This document shows, one piece after another, positions 23,990-33,111 of a stretch of DNA of 44,267 nucleotides. The DNA comes from Butyrivibrio sp. (lineage in GTDB: Bacteria > Bacillota > Clostridia > Lachnospirales > Lachnospiraceae), in NCBI GenBank assembly GCA_024692165.1, contig JAILMY010000169.1, forward strand, positions 1-44,267, given 5' to 3'. Position 1 is the first letter of the stretch. Every line of letters begins with the position of its first letter. The position numbers and the translations under genes were made by a program. The notes under the pieces are model-generated. The model worked only from the letters and a program-made list of their open reading frames with translations, had not been told where the DNA came from and searched no databases.

Positions 23990-25894
23990 TCATTCCTGTG
24001 AAAAAAGTCCTTTTTGCGACTTTAAAAATTCTATATAACCATCTTCAGGTATCGGTCTTGAATAGTAGAAGCCCTGAAGATACTCAACCTTTTTATCGAT
24101 AAGAATCTTTGCCTGATCCAGATTCTCAACACCCTCTGCCAGAATATGAAGCCCAAAATCCCTCAGGAAATTGATGGTATAATCCAGCATTTTAAGATTC
24201 TCAGGTTCCTCCGGATCAAGGCACTTCCACACAAACTCTTTATCCATCTTGACCAGAGCATAGTCCATTTTAAGGATTTCAATGAGGTTTGAATATCCCG
24301 AACCAAAGTCATCCATTGAAAAAGAACTGCCCTTTTCCCGTAGGCGTCTGACATTCTCCATAAATACCTTGTCGTTGCTGATATAGGAGGTCTCCGTAAT
24401 CTCGAAGTTTATAAATTTAGGCGGTATATGATATTTTTCCATCTTACTGGAAAGTCTTGAATGGGTGTGCTCATCCACCGCCTCATTTCCCGAAAGATTA
24501 ACCTCTATCATCTTTACTCCGTAGGATGAGAGGTTTTCCCTTGCTATGAAGGAACAGACCTTTTCGAAAACAAGATCGTCAATCTCCTGTATAAGTCCGC
24601 ACTTCTCGGCTACCGGAATGAAATCCTCAGGAGAAATGAAGTTCTCATCGTCCTTCCTCTTAAGCCTTACCAGGGCCTCTGCCGATGAAAAGGATCCGTC
24701 TTCAACGCACAGGATTGGCTGGTAGTAAACATCGAAAGCCTTGTCCATTACCGCCTGTCTTACCACATCCTCTATGGAATATCTGAACTTCATCTTGCCA
24801 ATGACTGTATCATCGATAACAAGATTCGGTGAGGACTGGGTATATACATACTCTCCTGAAACAAAGGTAAGGGCCTGCACCGCCTCGTCAATGTTCTTTG
24901 CATATTTAGGGTGTTCCAGAATGCAAAAGGTCAGTCTGTAATTGGCTCCGCTCTCCTTCATTCCGTTGACCAGATTCATGAAAGCCTCAGCCTTTTGCGG
25001 AGTTTCAACAATAAAGCTCAAGGTATTCCAGTTAAAAAGAAAGGCCGGTGTTCCGATGTAGCTGTCTGCCATCTGTGCTATCTTCACCTGCATTGAAGAA
25101 AGTTCATTCCTGTCAGAGTTGGTCATGACAGTGGTCTTTCCGGTAAAAACAACCGAGACGATGAAAAAGCTCTTTTTCTGAGCCATTTTCTCTATAAGGA
25201 CCATCTGAAAGGCATCTCTGTTTCTTACTCCCTTAAGAGATCTTTCATAGAACTCCCTGGGATTTTCAAGGGACAGGAAAAGAATCAGCGACATAAGCAT
25301 CATAGCGATTGAAGAAACCTGCACATCTCGCTGGATAAACTGGAAAAGAGCCAATCCCGTCCATATCAGAAGTCCTACGACAATAACAGAAAAATCCTCT
25401 CTCTTTATCCTGTCGTGAAGGACCACAACCCTTAGAAGAGATGTGAGAATGTAGGTAAAACCTACAAGATAGCATACGGATATGGCCGTTCCGGTATTGT
25501 AATAGCGCCCATCTTCAAAGCCATAGCTTATATCTCCAAGGGCCAATGCTATATATGCAAATAAAGCCGGAATCGAAGCTGGCACCACTGCCTTCCATGT
25601 AAGTTTGGCCTTACGGGTGGTCTTTGAATAGCAGTATATACACATAACAAGAGCTGCCAGAACAAGAGTCCCTGCGTACAGGTTCTGGGAAGATCTTCTT
25701 AGCATACTGTAAGTATCATCCAGTCTCTGGAAAGCTATGCACTCAAATATCTCGCATAGATTGCACAAAAAGCACACAACCAGAAAGCAGAAGAAAATCC
25801 TCGAAGCCATAAGCTGCGGAAGCCCCTTCCTCAGGTAGATTATTATTAATATGACTGCTATCAATAAAGCAATTATTGGTGATCGTATTTCCAT
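23990..25894 (-). CDS. Membrane EAL-domain cyclic di-GMP phosphodiesterase
   Basis: A 634-residue protein with about six or seven helices (5-210), a pseudo-GGDEF-like middle (about 220-360, no GGDEF motif) and a C-terminal EAL domain (about 375-625). The EAL catalytic set looks complete: EAL at 406-408 (SAEALVRL), Asn466 (EVNLSGN), Glu498 (FEITETS), Asp528-Asp529 (DDFGSGYSN), Lys549, Glu587 (LAEGVEN) and Gln607 (QGFYYSRP). It should cleave c-di-GMP to pGpG at the inner face of the membrane. The only good promoter places the transcription start at or next to the ATG, and no ribosome site is visible, so the message may be leaderless. Confidence 0.9.
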   Translation of the reverse strand: MEIRSPIIALLIAVILIIIYLRKGLPQLMASRIFFCFLVVCFLCNLCEIFECIAFQRLDDTYSMLRRSSQNLYAGTLVLAALVMCIYCYSKTTRKAKLTWKAVVPASIPALFAYIALALGDISYGFEDGRYYNTGTAISVCYLVGFTYILTSLLRVVVLHDRIKREDFSVIVVGLLIWTGLALFQFIQRDVQVSSIAMMLMSLILFLSLENPREFYERSLKGVRNRDAFQMVLIEKMAQKKSFFIVSVVFTGKTTVMTNSDRNELSSMQVKIAQMADSYIGTPAFLFNWNTLSFIVETPQKAEAFMNLVNGMKESGANYRLTFCILEHPKYAKNIDEAVQALTFVSGEYVYTQSSPNLVIDDTVIGKMKFRYSIEDVVRQAVMDKAFDVYYQPILCVEDGSFSSAEALVRLKRKDDENFISPEDFIPVAEKCGLIQEIDDLVFEKVCSFIARENLSSYGVKMIEVNLSGNEAVDEHTHSRLSSKMEKYHIPPKFINFEITETSYISNDKVFMENVRRLREKGSSFSMDDFGSGYSNLIEILKMDYALVKMDKEFVWKCLDPEEPENLKMLDYTINFLRDFGLHILAEGVENLDQAKILIDKKVEYLQGFYYSRPIPEDGYIEFLKSQKGLFSQE

Positions 25895-25900
25895 AGACTA

Positions 25901-25929
25901 ATTATAATACAATCCTATTTTTCAGTAAA
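25901..25929 (-). promoter_or_regulatory. Promoter of the EAL gene, start at the ATG
   Basis: On the minus strand TTTACT (25924-25929, 4/6) and a perfect TATAAT (25901-25906) are 17 bases apart. The expected transcription start is 25894-25895, at the A of the start codon. Confidence 0.55.
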
Positions 25930-25937
25930 CTTATGCA

Positions 25938-27248
25938 TCATTTCAGGTCCTGTAAAAGATATGCCGTATAGCCCGTGATATCAAGACCACCGCCAAAATC
26001 AATTTCCTGCCCCGTAACAGCATCCGTTGCCTTGCCTGCTCGAGCATTGAAATCCGCGTGGAACTGGTTCTCGTCGGCATTTATAACAATAAGTGCTCTG
26101 TCACCGTCGGTCTCTCTTTCAAAGATGCACTGCCTGTTTGTAAGAAGCAGAGACTTGAAATCTCCGTAGGCAAGGGCCTTGGAGCCTTCCTTGGCCTTGC
26201 ACAGGCTCGCGATCACATCTGTAAGTTCGTTCCACTCAGGAGCTTCAAAGCATGGCCTAAGCGCCGGATCTCCCTGGGATTTGTCAGCCTTAGCCCCCCA
26301 CTCGCTTCCGTAGTAGATTGTAGGGATTCCCGGCATTCCAAACATTATTGTATAAATGAGCTTTAGATGCTCAGGCCTTTGAAGAATACTGGCAATCCTT
26401 GAAACATCGTGATTGTCCACAAAGGACAGCAGGTGCCTTCCTCTGTAAAGCGTCCAGTTCTCCGGGCCAAACTGCCTTAGGAGTGAATGTATGATTTCAA
26501 ATAAGTTCATGCTGTTAAGAGCAGAGAACATGCCCTTGTAGCACTCATAGTTTGTGGCACTGTGGCAAAGATCATCTCCCATGATGCGGTTATAATCTCC
26601 ACCTATCATCTCTCCCATCAGGAAGAAATCCTCTTTCCAGGAAGCACTCTCTCTTCGAAGGCGCCTTATAAAATCAGGATCCAGGCAATATGCCACGTCC
26701 AGGCGAAGCCCGTCTATACCGAATTCATCTACCCAGAATTTTGCGCTCTCCATCAGATAATCAGCCACTGCGGGATTTTTAAGGTTCAGCTTTACCAGGT
26801 CGTAGTTGCCTTCCCAGCCCTCATACCACAGGCCGTCATTGTAATTGCTGTTTCCCTCAAAGCTTATGTTGAACCAGTCCTTATAGGGAGAGTCCCATCT
26901 CTTTTCCAGGACATCCGTAAATCCAAAGAAACCTCTTCCTGCGTGGTTGAAAACGCCGTCCAGTACAACTCTGATGCCTTCCTTGTGAAGAGCATCGCAG
27001 ACCTCCTTAAAATCCTTGTTGGTACCAAGCCTTACATCTATCTTTTTGTAATCCCTGGTATTGTAGCCGTGGGTATCGGATTCAAATACCGGATTGAACA
27101 TGACTGCTCCGATTCCCAGCTTCTTGAAATGGGGTATCCAGTCTATGACCTTTAATATCCTGTGCTGGAGCTTTCCGTCATTTTCAAAGGGCGCTCCGCA
27201 GAAGCCCAATGGATATATCTGGTAAAAAGAAGTTTCGTAAGCCCACAT
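25938..27248 (-). CDS. Cytoplasmic alpha-amylase family (GH13) glycosidase
   Basis: A 436-residue GH13 enzyme acting on alpha-glucans or maltodextrins, of the cyclomaltodextrinase/neopullulanase-like type. The four conserved regions are present: DGVFNHAG (region I), GLRLDVAYC with the nucleophile Asp184 (II), MGEMIGG with Glu213 (III) and FVDNHDVSR with Asp278 (IV). It opens directly with the barrel (YETSFYQIYPLGFCG) and lacks the N-terminal domain of typical neopullulanases. There is no signal peptide, so it works inside the cell on imported oligosaccharides. GGAGG lies upstream of the ATG. It follows the PAP2 gene by 15 bases and probably shares its message. Confidence 0.92.
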   Translation of the reverse strand: MWAYETSFYQIYPLGFCGAPFENDGKLQHRILKVIDWIPHFKKLGIGAVMFNPVFESDTHGYNTRDYKKIDVRLGTNKDFKEVCDALHKEGIRVVLDGVFNHAGRGFFGFTDVLEKRWDSPYKDWFNISFEGNSNYNDGLWYEGWEGNYDLVKLNLKNPAVADYLMESAKFWVDEFGIDGLRLDVAYCLDPDFIRRLRRESASWKEDFFLMGEMIGGDYNRIMGDDLCHSATNYECYKGMFSALNSMNLFEIIHSLLRQFGPENWTLYRGRHLLSFVDNHDVSRIASILQRPEHLKLIYTIMFGMPGIPTIYYGSEWGAKADKSQGDPALRPCFEAPEWNELTDVIASLCKAKEGSKALAYGDFKSLLLTNRQCIFERETDGDRALIVINADENQFHADFNARAGKATDAVTGQEIDFGGGLDITGYTAYLLQDLK

Positions 27249-27263
27249 AATTTGTACCTCCGA

Positions 27264-28220
27264 TTAGTTTGCTACTGCTGCGCCATTTTCTCTTTTTCTG
27301 AAGAATTTAAAAGACATTGGATAGAGACCCACCGTCACAAAGGACACAACAAAATACCTGAAGGTCCTGGCAAGCCCTGCAGCAAAGGTTCCTGATTCAA
27401 GAAATTCCTTGGAAAAGGGAATCTTGAGCAGTGTATTTACCACCAGATAACAGATAAGTCCGCCAATGATCCTTAAAACACATTCGGGGATCTTTCTGGT
27501 GCCCTCAAATCTGACAAATCTCTTTTCGAATTCAAAAGCTGCGAATATTCCTGTCATTAGTCCAAGAGCTGTGAAGTAATCCGAAGTCTTGCAAAACAGC
27601 AGGCCTACACAGGAGATGATCACCACGATCAGGTACATCAGCCATCTCTTTTCATCAGGAATCCTGTTAAACAGGAAGTTTACCAGCAGGGAAAAGACAA
27701 TTCCTATCAGCCAGCCAACTAAAACATCCGTCGGGTAGTGAACTCCTACAGAAACTCTGGATACCCCCACCAGTATTGGTATGATCACAGCTGCCACCGT
27801 AAAGCCCAGAGCCTTCTTTTTCAGAGCTATTGTGGTGTATGCGCAGATTGAGTTTGTGGCATGATTGCTGGGAAAAGAAAACCCCTGGGCCGCAATGTCG
27901 TAAATATCCGCCTTCTTGTCAACCGGCCGATAGCACTTAATATTTTCATGATCAAAATAAGGTCTTCTTCGCCAGAATACATTCTTAATTATGGGCGTAA
28001 GCACCAGACCAAACATAATAGCCGTAGCTACCGCCTCTCCCAGCTTTTTGTCGTAGCACCAGAACAAAAAGCCTATGATAAGTACCAGTATCAGTTCCTC
28101 TCCAAACATGGAGAACTGAGATACCACCTTAACTCCGGTTTCACCAAGAGTTCTTTGAAGCCATTCCATGAATGTCACTTCAAAATCAAACCAAAATGAA
28201 TTTCCCACAACAACTCCCAT
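27264..28220 (-). CDS. PAP2-family membrane phosphatase
   Basis: A 318-residue membrane protein with the three motifs of type 2 phosphatidic acid phosphatases: KNVFWRRRP (K-x6-RP), PSNHA (in place of PSGH) and SRVSVGVHYPTDVLVG. The catalytic His residues are present. Such enzymes remove phosphate from phosphatidate, undecaprenyl pyrophosphate or related lipids at the outer membrane face. The N-terminal part (about 1-190) carries the catalytic helices; the C-terminal 120 residues hold four or so more helices, longer than the minimal family. GAGG precedes the ATG. The substrate is not determined. Confidence 0.88.
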   Translation of the reverse strand: MGVVVGNSFWFDFEVTFMEWLQRTLGETGVKVVSQFSMFGEELILVLIIGFLFWCYDKKLGEAVATAIMFGLVLTPIIKNVFWRRRPYFDHENIKCYRPVDKKADIYDIAAQGFSFPSNHATNSICAYTTIALKKKALGFTVAAVIIPILVGVSRVSVGVHYPTDVLVGWLIGIVFSLLVNFLFNRIPDEKRWLMYLIVVIISCVGLLFCKTSDYFTALGLMTGIFAAFEFEKRFVRFEGTRKIPECVLRIIGGLICYLVVNTLLKIPFSKEFLESGTFAAGLARTFRYFVVSFVTVGLYPMSFKFFRKRENGAAVAN

Positions 28221-28294
28221 ATTTATCCTCTTTTCACAGTTAATAGAAATATATTATCACTATTTTGATTTTTAAAAAAATATCAAAATTGTTG

Positions 28295-28324
28295 TTGACA
28301 ACACCCTCGGATTTGAGGTATATT
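28295..28324 (+). promoter_or_regulatory. Promoter of the tRNA-Met gene
   Basis: A perfect TTGACA (28295-28300) and TATATT (28319-28324) are 18 bases apart, upstream of the tRNA. The 5' precursor includes a small hairpin, CGGCTG-ATT-CAGCCG. Confidence 0.8.
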
Positions 28325-28364
28325 ATGTTGGTCGGCTGATTCAGCCGGTCATCAATAAAGGTTT

Positions 28365-28438
28365 GGCGAGGTAGCTCAGCTGGCTAGAGCACGCGGTTCA
28401 TACCCGCGGTGTCGAGGGTTCAAGTCCCCCTCTCGCTA
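28365..28438 (+). tRNA. tRNA-Met (CAT), elongator type
   Basis: A complete cloverleaf of 74 bases. The acceptor strand GGCGAGG pairs with TCTCGCT (two G-T pairs). The D arm GCTC-GAGC is intact. The anticodon arm CGCGG-TTCATAC-CCGCG has anticodon CAT, and the T arm has TTCAAGT with one A-C mismatch. The discriminator is A and no CCA is encoded. The 1-72 pair is G-T, not the C-A mismatch of initiators, and the arm resembles elongator Met tRNAs of Firmicutes. An Ile-CAT tRNA is less likely because the body matches Met. It is the only complete plus-strand gene here. Confidence 0.93.
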
Positions 28439-28442
28439 CTAC

Positions 28443-28471
28443 AAAAGGAAGCAAATAATGCTTCCTTTTTT
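28443..28471. terminator. Bidirectional terminator between tRNA-Met and the L,D-transpeptidase gene
   Basis: AAAAGGAAGC (28443-28452) pairs with GCTTCCTTTT (28460-28469) over a seven-base loop. On the plus strand T-rich bases follow, ending the tRNA; on the minus strand the stem also ends in TTTT, serving the convergent transpeptidase gene. Confidence 0.88.
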
Positions 28472-28486
28472 GTTTGTCGTAATTCT

Positions 28487-29119
28487 TTAATGAACCACCA
28501 CCATGGTTCCTATATCCACCATATCATAAAGATTCAGCGCCACATCATGTGGAAGATTCACGCATCCGTGGGAGCCGTTGTACTTGTAGATGTCGCCTCC
28601 GAAATTACTTCGCCAGGAAGCATCATGGATTCCCACCGCTCCTGTGAATTTCATCCATCTGTCAACCCACACGTTCCAATCAGGACCCACAAGGTATTTT
28701 CCCGGGACCTTCGTGTCTATAAAAAATACTCCCACGGGGGTTCCATTACCTTTTGCTTCATTTCCAGTGACAACCTCAGAGACAAGGACCGCATCTCCCT
28801 GCTGATAGTAGATAAGAATCTGATTTGCTATATCCACATCCACATAAGTATCCGGCATCTGCACTGCCCCGCCGGGATTTGCAGCCTGAGCAGCTTCAAA
28901 GGCATTTTTGAATCTGTGCTCCTTTATTCCAAAAGTCAGATAGTGATTGTAAAGAACTGCAGGATCAGTTCCCAGCGCTGCCACCACATCCGGATACTGC
29001 TGTGCATAAAACGCAGGATCAAAATCCCCCGCTTTGGCTTCCTTGCCACTAAACATAAGTGCAACGCTCATAAAAACAGCTGTCGCAAAAATCCTTGCAA
29101 TTACCCTCTTTCCATCCAT
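28487..29119 (-). CDS. Secreted L,D-transpeptidase (YkuD)
   Basis: A 210-residue exported enzyme that forms 3-3 peptidoglycan cross-links or attaches proteins to the wall. Residues 1-30 are a signal peptide ending KEAKA. Residues 33-70 hold one repeat of the type FYAQQYPDVVAALG...LYNHYLTFGIKEHR, seen in surface proteins of Lachnospiraceae. The YkuD domain (about 92-210) has IHDASWRSNFGG (His165) and GSHGCVNLP with His184 and the catalytic Cys186. GGAGG lies nine bases before the ATG. It follows the GGDEF-EAL gene closely and ends at the bidirectional terminator shared with tRNA-Met. Confidence 0.92.
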   Translation of the reverse strand: MDGKRVIARIFATAVFMSVALMFSGKEAKAGDFDPAFYAQQYPDVVAALGTDPAVLYNHYLTFGIKEHRFKNAFEAAQAANPGGAVQMPDTYVDVDIANQILIYYQQGDAVLVSEVVTGNEAKGNGTPVGVFFIDTKVPGKYLVGPDWNVWVDRWMKFTGAVGIHDASWRSNFGGDIYKYNGSHGCVNLPHDVALNLYDMVDIGTMVVVH

Positions 29120-29161
29120 GTCAGAGTACCTCCGTATTTTTATTTATTCCACAGTCTTCAC

Positions 29162-31669
29162 TTAGTTGTCTTGTACCTTAAAATCTATGGCTATGCTTGC
29201 ACTGAGCGGTTTACTGAAGTAGTAGCCCTGAATAGCATCAGCCTCAAACTCCAGAAGTCTTTCATACTGCCACTTTTCCTCAACGCCCTCGATGACAATG
29301 GTCTTGTTGAGGTCATGGGCAAGAAGAATAACATCCTTAATAAAGCTGTCCTTGCCCTCCACCAGAAATGCATCCACCAGGGACTTGTCCAACTTGATCT
29401 CATCAATAGGCACATAGGTCAGGTATCCAAGGGATGAATAGCCTGTTCCAAAGTCGTCCAGAAGCAGCCTGATATTCAGATCCTTCACTTTATCAAACAG
29501 CTTCATGGTCTGGTGATTCTTTTCAAGGAAAAGACTCTCCGTCATCTCAAGCTGCACGTATTTGGAAGGTATATCATTTTTCTCCAAAAGTTCTTTTAGA
29601 TATGCAGGATAGGTATGGTCGTTTATCTGCTTAGTTGAGAAATTGATGGATACCGGCACCAGCTCTTTTCCCTGTCTCTTCCACAGGGCCAGCTGCTCAA
29701 CTACAATCTTCGTGGTGATTCTTCCAAGCCTTGCCACAAGACCGTTCTTCTCAATTACCGGGATAAATTCAGCCGGAGGCATATCATAGTTTTTTATGCG
29801 TACAAGCGCTTCAAATCCCAGGAGCATCTTGGTTCTGGTATCAATCTTTGGCTGATATACCATGTAGAAAGCCTCGTTCTCGAAGGCTTCCAGGATAACA
29901 GCCTTGATTCGGTTCTCATCCCTCATCTTAAGCTGCATGGACTCCGTAAATACCGATGCCATATCCTTGCCTCGTTCCTTGGACTCGTACATGGCAATCT
30001 CGGCATTGATGATATGCTGCTCAGGACTTGATACGCCGTCAGAATTGGCAATACCGATACTTGCCGAAAGCTGTATGGTTTCAGTGCCAATAGTCATAGG
30101 CTGCCTGAAGAATTCCAAAAGATCGTTTATTTCCAAGGATTTCTCATTAAGTGACGTACCGGGAACCATTATGATAAACTCATCACCGCCATATCTTCCA
30201 ACCAGCCAGTGATAGTTTTGCTCAAGGCGCTTTAATTCAGCAGCCAGGTGTTTTAAGATATCGTCACTTATAGCATGACCGTAATTTTCATTGATGGTCT
30301 TAAAGCCGTCCAGATCCACCATCAGGATTGAATACATATCAGACGGTTTCAGCTTCAGATTCAAGGTTGCCACTATGGATTTTCTGTTGAGAATATCCAG
30401 AAGCTCATCGTGCTCCGCTGCGTAAATAAGCTGCTTCTGAGACTTTTCCAAGTCCTCCTTGGATTTTTTTATCTCGGCATTGGCCTGTTTTTGTTGCTCC
30501 ACTGCCAGATTTGATGTAAGGATAAACATCAAAAGAGCCGTGATGATAAGCACCGCAACCGGAATAATGTCGCTGTAATACCCAATGATACTGACAGGCT
30601 TATCTATATACTGTGTATCATCTGGCAAAAGCTTTTCATCAATCCCATACTTCTGCATAAGCTTGTAGTTGTAGCTGGTAACGCTTGGAGTATCTACATC
30701 AAGAGGATATTGGCTTATATCTGCATCCTCTGATAGAACCTCATAAATAATCTGGGCCGCTTCCCTGCACTGGGCTTTAAAGTCCATATATGTGCCCCCA
30801 AGAACGCCCTGATCTCTTCCTCCCGAATAGTTTCGGAAAATCGGAACCTTTGCGTAGGTTACAACAGTATTTGTCCTATCCAGTACAGAATAGGTCTTTC
30901 CTTCCACGTCCAAGTAACAGGTCATGTAAAAGAGCACAGAATCCTCAGGGAGTTCCTCAAGCGCCTCAATGAGCTGTTTTTCAGTGATCTTGGAGGTGTT
31001 GATATCTATGAACTTGTGGTCGGGATATTTCTGATCATAGGAGTAGAAAATGTCTTCATCTTCACGACCTGCAGCAGAATCATCATGAAGAGCCACAAAG
31101 GTCTTCCGATCCGGTAATGTGGCTATTGCAGTCTCTATGCATTCTTTTAGATAATCTTTTTCATAAAACCCTGTCATCATAGGGTTCTTTGCAGCGGTCT
31201 TAGCAAGATCAATATCATTGATCCCAAAATACACCATAGGATAGTCTTTAAATAACTCTTCCTGGTGCTCTAAAGCAAATAAAAGAGCATCGTCATCTCC
31301 CAGAAGAACTGCCTCATAGCCTCTGTTCTTTTTCAGCCTTTCCTTGAGAAAGGTATAGAAATGCAAAGTGTCCCCATAGGTACCATAGTTTTTGGTATCC
31401 ATAAAGACAACATCGTATTCGATTCCATTGGGATAAAGACCTTCCTTAAGTCCTTCCGTCTGGGCTTCATATGTAAAATAAAGAGGATTATATGCGCACA
31501 GAAACAGTACGCGGTGATCAACCTTTGTAGGTTCGGAAATCATGTATTCGCTATCGTCTTTTCCGGATATCATTGCAAGCATGAAAAGAGCTGCGATCAG
31601 CATCAATGTACCAATCACAGTCAGTGTGTAACGGATATAATGGAGCCGTCCCTTCCTATCCCTGTCCAT
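29162..31669 (-). CDS. GGDEF-EAL protein with extracellular ABC-substrate-binding-type sensor
   Basis: An 835-residue membrane protein. After a helix (about 13-34) comes an outer domain (about 50-315) resembling the ABC_sub_bind periplasmic-binding fold (VLFLCAYNPLYFTYEAQTEG, VYFGINDIDL, IFRNYSGGRDQGVLGG), then a second helix (365-388), a coiled coil, GGDEF (about 415-570) and EAL (about 585-830). The cyclase site is intact (DLDGFKTIN, GGDEF at 494-498), without the RxxD inhibition site. The EAL site also looks complete (EAL 620-622, LEMTES, DDFGTGYSS, EGVEE, QGYYFSKP). It may make or break c-di-GMP depending on the ligand. The start has only a weak ribosome site. A TATAAT at 31710-31715 lies upstream but without a clear -35. 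Confidence 0.92.
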   Translation of the reverse strand: MDRDRKGRLHYIRYTLTVIGTLMLIAALFMLAMISGKDDSEYMISEPTKVDHRVLFLCAYNPLYFTYEAQTEGLKEGLYPNGIEYDVVFMDTKNYGTYGDTLHFYTFLKERLKKNRGYEAVLLGDDDALLFALEHQEELFKDYPMVYFGINDIDLAKTAAKNPMMTGFYEKDYLKECIETAIATLPDRKTFVALHDDSAAGREDEDIFYSYDQKYPDHKFIDINTSKITEKQLIEALEELPEDSVLFYMTCYLDVEGKTYSVLDRTNTVVTYAKVPIFRNYSGGRDQGVLGGTYMDFKAQCREAAQIIYEVLSEDADISQYPLDVDTPSVTSYNYKLMQKYGIDEKLLPDDTQYIDKPVSIIGYYSDIIPVAVLIITALLMFILTSNLAVEQQKQANAEIKKSKEDLEKSQKQLIYAAEHDELLDILNRKSIVATLNLKLKPSDMYSILMVDLDGFKTINENYGHAISDDILKHLAAELKRLEQNYHWLVGRYGGDEFIIMVPGTSLNEKSLEINDLLEFFRQPMTIGTETIQLSASIGIANSDGVSSPEQHIINAEIAMYESKERGKDMASVFTESMQLKMRDENRIKAVILEAFENEAFYMVYQPKIDTRTKMLLGFEALVRIKNYDMPPAEFIPVIEKNGLVARLGRITTKIVVEQLALWKRQGKELVPVSINFSTKQINDHTYPAYLKELLEKNDIPSKYVQLEMTESLFLEKNHQTMKLFDKVKDLNIRLLLDDFGTGYSSLGYLTYVPIDEIKLDKSLVDAFLVEGKDSFIKDVILLAHDLNKTIVIEGVEEKWQYERLLEFEADAIQGYYFSKPLSASIAIDFKVQDN

Positions 31670-31767
31670 ACTTTTTTACCAAAAATAAACGAAATACTGT
31701 TACACAACCATTATATTTAATTGTTAACTATAATCATATTAAAAAAACATAAAAATCCTAATAACTC

Positions 31768-33108
31768 TTAATCAATAACTCTGTGGATCCATTTTCTGCT
31801 TCTGAATCTGAAAGTGAAAATAACTCCTCTGATAGCCCAGTCTGCGAACATTCCGATCCATACTCCCATGGCACCCAGACCTACCACGCGGATAAGGAAG
31901 GTTGCCAGGGTAACTCTGCAGAGCCACATGGTAAGTGTAGCTATTATCATGGAGAACTTAACGTCTCCTGCAGCCCTGAGGGCATAAGGTATAACAAATG
32001 AAGGCGACCACAAAAGAGGCTTGGCTATGGTGATCCACCCCAGCATATAAATACACAGTCTGGCACTTTCTTCCTGCATTCCTGCAAGGATTGTGACGGG
32101 TCTTGCAATGGCATAGGTAAAAAGACAGCTGGATAAAATAGCAATATATCCCCAAACTATCATCTTCTTTGTGTAATAAATGGCCTCATCCTTACGGCCT
32201 GCGCCAAGACACTGACCTACAATTGTCATAAGTCCGATTCCCACACCGATTCCGGCCACTCCGTTTACATTTTCAAAGATATTGGTCATAGACTGGGCTG
32301 CGATGGCAGCTGTTCCAAGGAGCGATACTGAAGACTGGATAGCCAGCTTGCCGAATTGGAACATGGAGTTCTCGATTCCGTTCGGTATTCCCATGGCAAG
32401 GATCCTTCTGATCTTGCCAAAGTCAGGTCTGATCCTGTGATACTCTCTGATATTGATCTCGTATTTATCTCTTCTAAGTAGAGTCAAAAGCACAACGGCA
32501 GAGAAGATTCTGGAGGCCATGGTTGCGATAGCCGCACCGTAAACTCCCATTCCAAAGCCGTAGATAAGAATTGCATTTCCTGCCACGTTAAGGATATTGG
32601 ATACTATTGCTACGTTCATGGGAAGCTTGGTATTGGACTGAGCCCTGAATATGGCACTTCCTGCCGCAGCAAGGGATATTCCCGGATATGAAATGATTGT
32701 CAGAAAGAAATAAATGCTTGCAGCCTGCATAACATCTGCATCAATGCTGCCAAAGATGGTGCGAAGAAGCTGATCTCTGAATATAAGGCATACGAACATC
32801 AAAAGAAAAGATATAAAAGCAGAAACCAAAACAACCTGCCTTGCAGATTCATTGGCTCTTTTTATATCTTTCTGGCCGAAGTATGTGGAGCAGATAATAA
32901 CTCCGCCGGTAGCCATGGCGTTAAAGGCCTGAACCACCAGGTTGTTGATGGAATCAACCAAAGAAACGCCGGAGAGGGCTGCCGCTCCAACGTTACTTAC
33001 CATCATGGAGTCCGCCATTCCCATAAGGGAATTCAGGAACTGCTCTGCAATAATTGGAATCAGCAACAGGAGAAGTTTCCTGTTGCTGAACATGTGATTG
33101 TTATTCAT
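31768..33108 (-). CDS. MATE family efflux transporter
   Basis: A 446-residue cation-coupled multidrug exporter with twelve helices in two similar halves. MMVSNVGAAALSGVSLVDSINNL near residue 35-57 and the second-half LLGTAAIAAQSMTNIF stretch are the paired family signatures. The sequence fits the DinF/NorM-like branch. The substrate cannot be told. The ATG at 33108 follows the argS stop by three bases with a poor ribosome site, so translation likely depends on argS. No hairpin terminator is seen past the stop. Confidence 0.92.
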   Translation of the reverse strand: MNNNHMFSNRKLLLLLIPIIAEQFLNSLMGMADSMMVSNVGAAALSGVSLVDSINNLVVQAFNAMATGGVIICSTYFGQKDIKRANESARQVVLVSAFISFLLMFVCLIFRDQLLRTIFGSIDADVMQAASIYFFLTIISYPGISLAAAGSAIFRAQSNTKLPMNVAIVSNILNVAGNAILIYGFGMGVYGAAIATMASRIFSAVVLLTLLRRDKYEINIREYHRIRPDFGKIRRILAMGIPNGIENSMFQFGKLAIQSSVSLLGTAAIAAQSMTNIFENVNGVAGIGVGIGLMTIVGQCLGAGRKDEAIYYTKKMIVWGYIAILSSCLFTYAIARPVTILAGMQEESARLCIYMLGWITIAKPLLWSPSFVIPYALRAAGDVKFSMIIATLTMWLCRVTLATFLIRVVGLGAMGVWIGMFADWAIRGVIFTFRFRSRKWIHRVID

Positions 33109-33111
33109 AAT

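Noticed and set aside
23384-24001. 205-residue open frame on the plus strand
   Set aside because: It crosses three minus-strand features and lacks a ribosome site or recognisable motif.
26562-27155. 197-residue open frame on the plus strand
   Set aside because: It is antisense to the GH13 gene, whose four catalytic regions are clear, and shows no domain.
28409-29437. 342-residue open frame on the plus strand
   Set aside because: It runs through the tRNA 3' end and antisense to the L,D-transpeptidase and GGDEF-EAL genes, has no ribosome site and a Cys/His/Ile-rich composition typical of antisense frames.
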